Source: Chitinophagales bacterium (GTDB lineage Bacteria; Bacteroidota; Bacteroidia; Chitinophagales; JADIYW01). From it: a stretch of DNA of 6,062 nt. Both the position numbers and the translations under genes were made by a program. Shown here piece by piece: positions 1 to 5,422 of the stretch; the stretch's first letter is position 1, and the number at the start of each line of letters is the position of its first letter. Below the pieces are notes generated by a model that did not search any database, was not told the origin of the DNA, and saw only the letters and a list, made by a program, of their open reading frames with translations. The stretch spans positions 1 through 6,062 of the forward strand of contig JADLAH010000247.1 of NCBI GenBank assembly GCA_020848315.1, in the 5' to 3' direction.

Positions 1-380
1 CTGTTACAGCATTAGCACAACGAAAAGATGAAACTAAAAACCCACTGACAGGAATCTGGAAATTTACACAGCAAAGTGTAATGAGTACCGACCGTGAACT
101 ATCCGGATTCTTCCCCGTGTACAAGACGGAATATTTTGTGCTTTCTCACGACGAGAAGTTCAAACATGTATTTCTGGATGAAGAAGGCAACGTTGTAAAA
201 GTGCTGGAAGGAAAATGGGAAGACGGCGGAAACACCTTGCATATCAGGTATTCCGGCATTAAATACAAGTTTTCCACCAACTACTTTTTTATCGGAGATG
301 AACTGATTTTGGGCGATGATTTCAAGTATATCACCTTTACGAAACAGCAGGAAGACGAACAAAATCTGGCGTTGAAGTGA
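1..380 (+). CDS. Secreted small protein, lipocalin-like candidate (5'-truncated)
   Basis: The reading frame is open from the window edge (first full codon at 3, GTT) to TGA at 378-380, so the in-frame ATG at 81 is internal and not the start. The visible N-terminus reads VTALA-QRKDE, which looks like the end of a Sec signal peptide with cleavage after ALA, so probably only the signal peptide is missing. The mature part is about 120 residues and begins with NPLTGIWKF, the G-x-W pattern that opens many lipocalin-like barrels. It continues with alternating short strands (YFVLSHDEKFKHVF, GKWEDGGNTLHIRY, ELILGDDFKYITF) and no helices or membrane segments. The G-x-W and later GKW patterns fit a lipocalin-like or DUF-type periplasmic protein; this family call is inference. 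The C-terminus is charged (KQQEDEQN). No terminator is convincing downstream. Confidence 0.8.
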   Translation, partial: VTALAQRKDETKNPLTGIWKFTQQSVMSTDRELSGFFPVYKTEYFVLSHDEKFKHVFLDEEGNVVKVLEGKWEDGGNTLHIRYSGIKYKFSTNYFFIGDELILGDDFKYITFTKQQEDEQNLALK

Positions 381-589
381 TTTTGACGGAGCTTAGGAAG
401 AATAATCCGTCGGATATAAAAAGGTATGTTAATGGCTCATTTAACACAGCACACAGCAATTATATACAGAATTTACATTGTGATAAGAATGCACGACACA
501 GTGTTTCCTAAAGTTTAATCTTCACATTGGATTAACTTGACTTTTACAACAATAACATTTTTACATCAAACAAGGATAATTGAAAATAA

Positions 590-603
590 TTGACGAACGT
601 CAA
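590..603. promoter_or_regulatory. Dyad-symmetric operator candidate over the -33 box
   Basis: Perfect 6-bp arms TTGACG (590-595) and CGTCAA (598-603) are separated by AA. Read another way it is TTGAC-N4-GTCAA, the geometry of Crp/Fnr-family boxes (the Fnr consensus is TTGAT-N4-ATCAA). It covers the -33 element, and its centre is about 28-30 bp upstream of the expected transcription start, a position that fits repression better than class II activation. The octamer ATAATTGA also occurs twice in tandem at 576-583 and 586-593, 10 bp apart on one face of the helix; the second copy runs into the dyad. That a protein binds here is inference. Confidence 0.45.
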
Positions 604-620
604 GGATTGAGCTAATTTTG
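590..620 (+). promoter_or_regulatory. Bacteroidota-type promoter of the helical protein gene
   Basis: A perfect -7 element TAATTTTG lies at 613-620, and a -33 TTG at 590-592 is separated from it by 20 nt, the usual spacing for the TTG/TAnnTTTG promoters of this phylum. Transcription would start near 624-627 and give a leader of about 30 nt that is A/T-rich, with no Shine-Dalgarno sequence before the ATG at 656. This is the only promoter in the window where both boxes are clear. Confidence 0.75.
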
Positions 621-655
621 TATCATCATTTAATCACCAATTAAACTTTTTAAAA

Positions 656-1057
656 ATGGAATTTGCACAAAAAATCAAAGAAGCGGTAGACAGCTTTTCT
701 GCTGAAACCAAAGCAAACGTTACTGAGTTGAAATACACAGTAGAGAACACCGTTAAAAATGCGGTAAGCGAAGCTAAAGAAGAAGTGGAACTGCAAAAAA
801 GCCACCTGAAAACAACAGCTGAAAGAATCCAGTCTAAACTGAAAGGTCCTTTCACACTGGAAAAAATTCAGGCGGATGTACAGGAAGAAGCTAACATTCT
901 GGTAGCTGACCTGAAAACAACATTCAACAGAAATGCTAACAGAGTAAAAGGTCTGTTCAATGAAGCATCTTCTAAACTGGAGCATCAGGCGGAAGAAGTG
1001 AAAAAAGAAGTAAAAAAAGCTACTTCTAAAAAAGCAAAAGCAGAAACTGCTGCTTAA
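656..1057 (+). CDS. Charged all-helical protein with internal repeat (apolipoprotein/phasin/LEA-like)
   Basis: This 133-residue protein starts at ATG 656, about 30 nt behind a strong promoter. It has no signal peptide or membrane segment and is predicted cytoplasmic. It is rich in K, E and A, with hydrophobic residues spaced as in amphipathic helices and a likely helix break at KGPF (63-66). Residues 51-66 and 86-101 are an internal repeat (LKTT..R.....KG.F, 8 of 16 identical) offset by exactly 35 residues, or five heptads. The last 20 residues (VKKEVKKATSKKAKAETAA region) form a Lys/Ala tail of the kind seen in histone-H1-like and DNA-binding proteins. The codon choice is narrow (AAA, GAA, CTG, AAC dominate), and together with the strong promoter and terminator this suggests high expression. 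The gene appears monocistronic. I do not recognise a named family: LEA-like stress protein, phasin-like surface coat, YtxH-like protein and nucleoid protein all remain possible. Confidence 0.85.
   Translation: MEFAQKIKEAVDSFSAETKANVTELKYTVENTVKNAVSEAKEEVELQKSHLKTTAERIQSKLKGPFTLEKIQADVQEEANILVADLKTTFNRNANRVKGLFNEASSKLEHQAEEVKKEVKKATSKKAKAETAA
806..958 (+). repeat. Two-copy internal duplication within the helical protein gene
   Basis: Copies are at 806-853 and 911-958 (protein residues 51-66 and 86-101), offset 105 bp. The 14-mer ACCTGAAAACAACA is identical at 804-817 and 909-922, and AAAGGTC recurs near the end of each copy. The exact in-frame spacing suggests an intragenic duplication of about 35 codons that has since diverged. 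Confidence 0.6.
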
Positions 1058-1079
1058 TTAAAGGTTTTATACCATTTTT

Positions 1080-1113
1080 AAAAAGAGTCGCCAACGGAGC
1101 GACTCTTTTTTTT
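1080..1113 (+). terminator. Intrinsic terminator of the helical protein gene
   Basis: A 7-bp GC-rich stem GAGTCGC (1085-1091) / GCGACTC (1099-1105) with a 7-nt loop is followed by eight T (1106-1113). The A run at 1080-1084 can extend the stem by pairing with the T tract. It lies 22 nt after the TAA at 1055-1057. Confidence 0.93.
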
Positions 1114-1128
1114 ATGCTGAATTTAGCC

Positions 1129-1136
1129 TTACTTTG
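1129..1136 (+). promoter_or_regulatory. Putative -7 element for the small protein gene
   Basis: TTACTTTG matches TAnnTTTG at all but its second base and ends 6 nt before the ATG at 1143, so the transcript would be leaderless or nearly so. No clear -33 TTG is present; the expected place is filled by the T tract of the preceding terminator. Confidence 0.45.
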
Positions 1137-1142
1137 CAACCT

Positions 1143-1403
1143 ATGAGAATTGTCGGTTATATAGAACATCCGGTGATGAAAATCACGGTCATGCAGATGA
1201 ACGAACGCTATGTGGTCAAGCTGGAAGCCAATTTACTGGAGCAGACTTACAAATTCCATGAAGACGACCGCCTCCGCACATTGGAAGACGTACAACGATT
1301 GATAGATGATACATTTCTGGACGAATGTCTGAAAAGATTTGGTGAGATGCACCGCAGCCGTGGCGAGGGCTATCTTCGGTTTATCGGAGAAAAAAACGGA
1401 TAG
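1143..1403 (+). CDS. Small uncharacterised protein (86 aa)
   Basis: I chose ATG 1143 (MRIVGYIEHPVMKITV...) over the in-frame TTG at 1134, because that TTG falls inside the putative -7 promoter element. The product is soluble, has no signal peptide, and has a mixed pattern. Strands come first (residues 1-35: IVGYI, MKITVMQMN, YVVKLEA), then EQTYKFHEDD, then a helical segment (LRTLEDVQRLIDDTFLDECLKRFGEMHRS). The sequence has the look of a small conserved hypothetical protein of Bacteroidota, but I cannot assign a function. It is a single-gene unit: the gene before it ends in a terminator, and the next gene converges on it with only 10 bp between the two stop codons. Its last codons overlap the likely terminator of that convergent gene. 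Confidence 0.8.
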   Translation: MRIVGYIEHPVMKITVMQMNERYVVKLEANLLEQTYKFHEDDRLRTLEDVQRLIDDTFLDECLKRFGEMHRSRGEGYLRFIGEKNG

Positions 1404-1409
1404 CATCCG
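1391..1409 (-). terminator. Terminator of the FAD oxidoreductase gene, inside the convergent gene's 3' end
   Basis: On the minus strand, 5 nt after the TAA at 1416-1414, the sequence reads CGGAT-GCT-ATCCG and then six T (1396-1391). The stem is only 5 bp with a 3-nt loop, but it is perfect and directly followed by the T run. It overlaps the last four codons and the stop of the plus-strand gene ending at 1403. Confidence 0.55.
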
Positions 1410-1413
1410 GCAA

Positions 1414-2697
1414 TTATGCCACTACTTTCTGAGACTCCGCTGCATGCGGCTGTTTTTTGAATTCCTCCACTATCAGGGCAGCGGTTTCTCTGCCCGAACG
1501 CAGCGCAGTTTCCATACTGCCGACAGACAGGCTGTCGCCCGCGACAAACACGTTATCGCTGATGCGTTTGTTGAACCGCACTTCATCCACAATCGGCTTA
1601 AACGGCATCGCGTATTTGATATGATATGTTTTAAGATGGTGCCAGTCCATCACTTTCAGTCCGAACCATTCTGATAATTCCGTCAAACAGGCAACCACCA
1701 GTTCCTCATCATCCAGATCGTGTTCTTTAACGATATTTACGGCTACCAGATGCTGACCTTCGGGCGCATAGGAAGCATGCAGCAATGATGGCACAAAAAC
1801 GTGATTCACCAGCCCTTCCTCATTGCCGTTCAATATCACCACAGGCTTACTGAGCGGTGCCTTGTCGGTGGAGAAATAGAGCGTGGATACGTGGGAACAT
1901 TCCGCGCTGATGACTTTCTCTCCGATACTGGTATTGGCATCAATGGCATTGGTGGCCACGATGACGAAACGTGAAGAAAGAAACTCTCCGTTCTGCAATT
2001 CTACGCCGTGGTCGGTCACGCGTTTCACTCTCGTCCTGAACTGCACCGTACCGGGCACCAGTTTTTCCTCTATCATTTTGGACACTTTGCCGATGCCATC
2101 CTGCGGCAGTGCAACGTGATCCTGGAATACTGATTTGAGGTATACTTTGGAAAAACGGGAAGAAGACTGAAGATTATAGTCGAATATTACAGCCCCCATC
2201 AGCGGACGAAAGAACGAATCAATCAGTTTTTTGCTGAAACCATTCTTCGACAAATAATTATAGGTAGACGATTCCGGCTCTTTCACCAGTTTACCGTAAG
2301 GCGTCGTTTTCAGTTTAACATACAAACCAAACAAACGCATCTTATCCGTGAATGTCGCATTTCTGGCCATCGCGGTGGAAAAAGTATCCAATGTCTGATA
2401 CATCGGATTGGTGAACAGGTTGAAGGCGCCGTTGTGTCTCAGTAAATAACCAGGGTAACAATTTTTTAACGCAAGCTCATCCAGGTTAATTATTTTTGCT
2501 AGCTCGGTCGTGGAATGATGATAAAAATGCAGACCGCGGTCCAATGTAAATCCGTTCATCTTATCCGAACGCGCACGACCACCCACCTGAGAAGATGCTT
2601 CGAGAACCTTTACAGACAAGCCGTTTCGTTGCAAATAATAGGCAGCGGACAGACCTGTATAACCAGCTCCGACAATAATTACATCAGTGGGTTTCAT
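1414..2697 (-). CDS. FAD-dependent amine-oxidase-type oxidoreductase
   Basis: This 427-residue soluble flavoprotein belongs to the flavin-containing amine oxidoreductase / protoporphyrinogen oxidase / phytoene desaturase superfamily. The N-terminus has the dinucleotide-binding motif VGAGYTGLSAA (9-19), the ribose-binding acidic residue E33, and GGRARS (39-44), which contacts the FAD. A central ALPQDGIGKV (196-205) matches the P-x-x-G segment of this group. VIVATNA (245-251) is the second strand motif near the FAD, and VFVAGDSLSVGSMETALRSG (383-402) is the C-terminal FAD signature. The substrate cannot be told from sequence; PPOX-like or carotenoid-type oxidation are options, and no haem or carotenoid genes are nearby. 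ATG 2697 is preferred over the adjacent GTG at 2700. The gene follows the lipoprotein gene in the same direction, 78 bp downstream, but has its own -7 element, so it is probably transcribed independently at least in part. Confidence 0.92.
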   Translation of the reverse strand: MKPTDVIIVGAGYTGLSAAYYLQRNGLSVKVLEASSQVGGRARSDKMNGFTLDRGLHFYHHSTTELAKIINLDELALKNCYPGYLLRHNGAFNLFTNPMYQTLDTFSTAMARNATFTDKMRLFGLYVKLKTTPYGKLVKEPESSTYNYLSKNGFSKKLIDSFFRPLMGAVIFDYNLQSSSRFSKVYLKSVFQDHVALPQDGIGKVSKMIEEKLVPGTVQFRTRVKRVTDHGVELQNGEFLSSRFVIVATNAIDANTSIGEKVISAECSHVSTLYFSTDKAPLSKPVVILNGNEEGLVNHVFVPSLLHASYAPEGQHLVAVNIVKEHDLDDEELVVACLTELSEWFGLKVMDWHHLKTYHIKYAMPFKPIVDEVRFNKRISDNVFVAGDSLSVGSMETALRSGRETAALIVEEFKKQPHAAESQKVVA

Positions 2698-2702
2698 CAC
2701 AA

Positions 2703-2710
2703 CAAAATTA
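2703..2710 (-). promoter_or_regulatory. -7 element of the FAD oxidoreductase gene
   Basis: On the minus strand a perfect TAATTTTG ends 5 nt before the ATG at 2697, which puts the transcription start at or within a base or two of the start codon (a leaderless mRNA). No TTG is found at the expected -33 distance. Confidence 0.6.
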
Positions 2711-2775
2711 TAGCAAAACCCTTACCGTATCTGTGCGGAGGAAGTTAATTATGCATTAAGCCAAGATTATGATTT

Positions 2776-3255
2776 TTAAGGCAATTTCACAATCATCGGC
2801 GGCGTGAGAATGACATTGCTGCTATTGCCGGAACGATCGGTAATATATACATTAAACTGAAAAGTATCCTGTGTGATACCTTTGGTAATAAAATAAAGTG
2901 AGTAATCCGTTTCAGAAAAAAGAGAGGTCAGTTTTACATCAATCGTACCATCAATGGCAATACTGGTACCTTTTCTAGGAATCTCCGGGATATTATACGG
3001 AAAACTCAGCAGTGAATCCTGCACATTTATCAAAAACATTTTGGAGCTGGAATCAGCGCCCCGCAAGCCCAACTCGCCGTCGCCATCCGTAAAATCTACC
3101 AATAAAGAACCCGGTTCACCTAACGTATACACGGTATTCGTATTGGTAAAACCATTGAATGTAATAACAGGTTCTTCGGGATAGGAAGGTGTTTTAAAAC
3201 AGCCCGCCATCAAAAAAACAAGCAATACGAGTCCTATGTAAATTTTTATCTTCAT
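2776..3255 (-). CDS. Lipoprotein with DGDGxLG motif, uncharacterised
   Basis: This is a 159-residue lipoprotein. Residues 1-18 form a short lysine-containing and then hydrophobic signal peptide ending in the lipobox LMAGC, with C19 as the lipidated residue; it is predicted to be anchored to a periplasmic or outer-membrane face. The mature part is one beta-rich domain with DFTDGDGELG (54-63), an acidic turn resembling calcium-binding loops of Ig/cadherin-like domains. It ends with VYITDRSGNSSNVILTPP (136-153), a pattern (DR.GN.SN...TP) typical of Bacteroidota lipoproteins of this type. Its role is unknown. ATG 3255 is chosen because it starts the signal peptide and has AAGGA about 6 nt upstream; the in-frame TTG at 3282 would add nine unlikely residues. 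The gene is divergent from the LuxE-like gene, with 21 bp between starts. Confidence 0.88.
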   Translation of the reverse strand: MKIKIYIGLVLLVFLMAGCFKTPSYPEEPVITFNGFTNTNTVYTLGEPGSLLVDFTDGDGELGLRGADSSSKMFLINVQDSLLSFPYNIPEIPRKGTSIAIDGTIDVKLTSLFSETDYSLYFITKGITQDTFQFNVYITDRSGNSSNVILTPPMIVKLP

Positions 3256-3264
3256 GAATATCCT

Positions 3265-3272
3265 TACCTTTG
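3265..3272 (+). promoter_or_regulatory. -7 element of the LuxE-like gene
   Basis: TACCTTTG is a perfect TAnnTTTG match ending 4 nt before the GTG start at 3277, which predicts a leaderless transcript. No -33 TTG is seen at 17-23 nt upstream; that stretch is T-rich and lies inside the start of the divergent lipoprotein gene. Confidence 0.6.
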
Positions 3273-3276
3273 TGGT

Positions 3277-4272
3277 GTGCAAGACCTGACTTCAAAAATA
3301 CAGCAAATTATTGTGAGTAACACAACTTTTTCTATGGAAGAAGCGGCACTTGCGGTTTTTAACTATCAATACAAGCATAACACCGTCTATCGGCAGTTTG
3401 TTGACTTGCTGTCTGTTTTACCGGATAATGTACAACATATCCGTCAGATACCGTTTCTCCCCATCGAATTATTTAAGTCACATCAGATTATTTCAGATAA
3501 CGTCAGCGTTGAAAAAATATTTGAAAGCAGCGGCACCACCGGACAAATTACCAGCAAACATCCGGTGGCGGATATCGGATTGTATGAACTCAGCTTCCGA
3601 AACGGATTTGAGCGTTTTTACGGTCCTCCGCAAGATTGGGTGATACTGGCGCTGCTGCCCTCCTATCTGGAGCGCGGCAACTCATCACTGGTATATATGG
3701 CGGACGATCTGATTCGGCAGAGCCGGCAGCCGGAGTCCGGTTTTTACCTGAACAACCTGCAGGAACTGGCGGAAACACTGGAAACACTGCGAACTTCCGG
3801 CAAAAAGATATTGCTGATTGGCGTGACTTTCGCCTTACTGGATCTGGCGGAGCAGTTTCCGATGGATTTACGTCACTGCATCATTATGGAGACCGGCGGC
3901 ATGAAAGGACGGCGCGAAGAACTGACACGTCCGGAAGTGCACGATATACTCACCCGCGCTTTCCATGTATCGGCCATTCATTCTGAATACGGAATGACCG
4001 AGCTGCTGTCACAGGCCTATTCCAAAGGCGATGGCATTTTTGAAACGCCGCCCTGGATGATGGTACTGAAACGCGACATCTACGACCCGCTGTATACCAG
4101 CGAAAAGCCGGGCCGCGGAGGATTGAATGTGATTGACCTCGCTAATATTCATTCATGTTCCTTTCTAGCCACACAGGATCTGGTACAACTCCGCGATGAC
4201 TGCACCTTTGAAGTGCTGGGGCGCATTGACCACTCCGATGTCAGGGGCTGCAATCTGATGGTCGCACTGTAA
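3277..4272 (+). CDS. LuxE-type acyl-protein synthetase family (orphan)
   Basis: This 331-residue soluble protein belongs to the LuxE acyl-protein synthetase branch (PF04443-like) of the ANL adenylate-forming superfamily. It has the ATP-binding loop ESSGTTGQITSKH (83-95), METGGMKGRREE (204-215), SEYGMTELLSQAY (236-248, the Y-G-x-T-E core motif), ATQDL (298-302) and GRIDHSDVRG (315-324). C325 lies seven residues from the end, where luminous-bacterial LuxE carries the acyl-accepting cysteine. In lux operons LuxE activates a fatty acid with ATP and hands it to the reductase LuxC; no luxA, B, C or D is present here, so the acyl substrate and acceptor are unknown. At 331 residues it is somewhat shorter than LuxE (about 370). 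The start is GTG 3277: homologous-looking residues (LAVFNYQYKHNTVYRQF) begin well before the first in-frame ATG, and the -7 element ends just upstream. Confidence 0.88.
   Translation: MQDLTSKIQQIIVSNTTFSMEEAALAVFNYQYKHNTVYRQFVDLLSVLPDNVQHIRQIPFLPIELFKSHQIISDNVSVEKIFESSGTTGQITSKHPVADIGLYELSFRNGFERFYGPPQDWVILALLPSYLERGNSSLVYMADDLIRQSRQPESGFYLNNLQELAETLETLRTSGKKILLIGVTFALLDLAEQFPMDLRHCIIMETGGMKGRREELTRPEVHDILTRAFHVSAIHSEYGMTELLSQAYSKGDGIFETPPWMMVLKRDIYDPLYTSEKPGRGGLNVIDLANIHSCSFLATQDLVQLRDDCTFEVLGRIDHSDVRGCNLMVAL
3293..3325 (-). promoter_or_regulatory. Promoter of the lipoprotein gene, inside the LuxE-like coding start
   Basis: On the minus strand TATTTTTG (3300-3293) matches TAnnTTTG. A TTG at 3325-3323 lies 22 nt upstream as a possible -33 box. 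This gives a leader of about 30-35 nt before ATG 3255, with AAGGA near the start codon. The whole promoter lies within the first 17 codons of the divergent gene. Confidence 0.5.
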
Positions 4273-4304
4273 AAATAGCATATAAGGTAGTAAAAGTTCA
4301 ATTT

Positions 4305-4323
4305 TATCGTTAACATTACGATA
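4305..4323. promoter_or_regulatory. Small inverted repeat before the PerM-family gene
   Basis: Arms TATCGT (4305-4310) and ACGATA (4318-4323) flank a 7-nt spacer, ending 13 nt before the ATG at 4337. It could be an operator or a weak hairpin in the leader. No T tract follows it, so it is not a terminator. The 64-bp gap between the two genes holds no clear TAnnTTTG element, so the downstream gene may be read through from the LuxE-like gene. Confidence 0.25.
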
Positions 4324-4336
4324 CAAAAAATCAGAG

Positions 4337-5422
4337 ATGCCTGTAAGTTTAGATTCCTTGCTCAAAAACCTGCTGCTACTGTTTCTTGCGGTGGCCGGTT
4401 TATATTATGCGCAGGGTTTTCTGATTCCGCTAACGCTCGGCGCATTGCTTGCCACGCTTTTTCTCCCGCTGTGCAGATGGCTGGAAAGCAAAAAAGTCCC
4501 GCGAATTGCGGCAGCTCTGATATGTCTGTTATTGCTATTGTCCTTTATTACCGCCATGGGATTTGTGCTCAGCTGGCAGATTGCCCGCCTGACGGACGAC
4601 ATTACACTCGTGAAAGCTAAAGTGATTGAAACGGCACATTTCCTGGAGCAGTACTCACACCATACATTGGGCATTTCCAACAGCGAACAATCGCAGATTT
4701 TATCTCATTTACAAGTCACCTTTGCCCGATACGCCGAAGCATTGCCGGGCTATATGACACACCTGTTTACCGGTTTTGTGCTGACGATGGTATATATCGT
4801 TTTGTTGCTGTATTACCGGACACATCTCAAGCACTTTCTGTTCAGGCTATCCTCCGGCATGGAACGACAGGAAATGGAAACGCTGATTACCCGCGCCACG
4901 TCAGTTTCGCAGCATTATCTGACCGGACTGAGCAAAATGATTTTCTGTCTCTGGATAATGTATGGTATTGGATTTTCTTTATTTGGGGTGGAAAATGCTG
5001 TTTTCTTTGCCATTTTATGTGGACTGCTCGAGATTGTTCCTTTCATAGGTAATTTCACCGGCACCACTATCACGGTGCTGGTGGCCGCTGCCAATGGAGT
5101 AGGATTTCCGGTGCTGGCCGGCATTGTCTTCACCTATGGTATGGTGCAATTTATCCAGGGATGGATACTCGAACCGCTGATACTGGGACCACACGTAAAA
5201 ATCAATCCGCTGGCAACCATCATCGCTTTGGTGATTGGTGAAATCCTCTGGGGAATTCCCGGCATTGTGCTGGCGATACCGATGACAGCCGTTTTAAAGA
5301 TTGTATGTGATCAGATTCCGTCTTTACAACCATACGGATTTCTTATCGGCACTATTGAAGACAACAAATATTCGCCGCTGATCGGGAAGATAAAAGGTTT
5401 GTTAAAAAGAGGCCGGCGATAA
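4337..5422 (+). CDS. AI-2E/PerM-family membrane transporter
   Basis: This 361-residue integral membrane protein has the AI-2E (PerM/YdiK/TqsA) family architecture and usual length. Hydrophobic segments lie near residues 8-30, 32-46, 58-81, 143-161, 202-217, 221-240, 243-274 and 294-325, with a long soluble stretch at 82-142. The family's signature sits in the C-terminal half: LLEIVPFIGNFTG (230-242), QGWILEPLILGPHVKINPLA (274-293) and GEILWGIPGIVLAIP (301-315). Members have been linked to autoinducer-2 export (TqsA) and, in other cases, to sodium/proton exchange; most are uncharacterised, so the substrate here is open. The tail KIKGLLKRGRR is basic and probably cytoplasmic. ATG 4337 follows an A-rich stretch with a weak AGAG. 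The gene lies 64 bp after the LuxE-like gene in the same direction and overlaps the convergent maf gene by 21 bp. Confidence 0.93.
   Translation: MPVSLDSLLKNLLLLFLAVAGLYYAQGFLIPLTLGALLATLFLPLCRWLESKKVPRIAAALICLLLLLSFITAMGFVLSWQIARLTDDITLVKAKVIETAHFLEQYSHHTLGISNSEQSQILSHLQVTFARYAEALPGYMTHLFTGFVLTMVYIVLLLYYRTHLKHFLFRLSSGMERQEMETLITRATSVSQHYLTGLSKMIFCLWIMYGIGFSLFGVENAVFFAILCGLLEIVPFIGNFTGTTITVLVAAANGVGFPVLAGIVFTYGMVQFIQGWILEPLILGPHVKINPLATIIALVIGEILWGIPGIVLAIPMTAVLKIVCDQIPSLQPYGFLIGTIEDNKYSPLIGKIKGLLKRGRR

Noticed and set aside
382..414. Inverted repeat GACGGA / TCCGTC just after the first gene
   Set aside because: A stem of up to 9 bp with two G-U pairs and a 15-nt loop is possible, but no T tract follows, so I do not call it a terminator.
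432..518. 28-codon ORF (MAHLTQHTAI...) in the gap before the helical protein gene
   Set aside because: There is no promoter element or ribosome site before it, and its composition looks random; it is short enough to occur by chance in an A/T-rich gap.
2745..2759. A/T-rich dyad TTAAT-TATGC-ATTAA between the lipoprotein and oxidoreductase genes
   Set aside because: Short A/T-only arms are expected by chance, and it is not placed at a promoter box or followed by a T tract.
3636..3986. Long open frame overlapping the LuxE-like gene, and similar ones at 1339-1674 and 650-985
   Set aside because: These are shadows of genes with clear family motifs or strong expression signals; their translations look non-protein-like and have no start signals of their own.
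3277..5422. A bioluminescence or AI-2 quorum-sensing locus (LuxE next to an AI-2E protein)
   Set aside because: No luxA, B, C, D or S is present, AI-2E-family names do not prove AI-2 transport, and the two genes are probably neighbours by chance.
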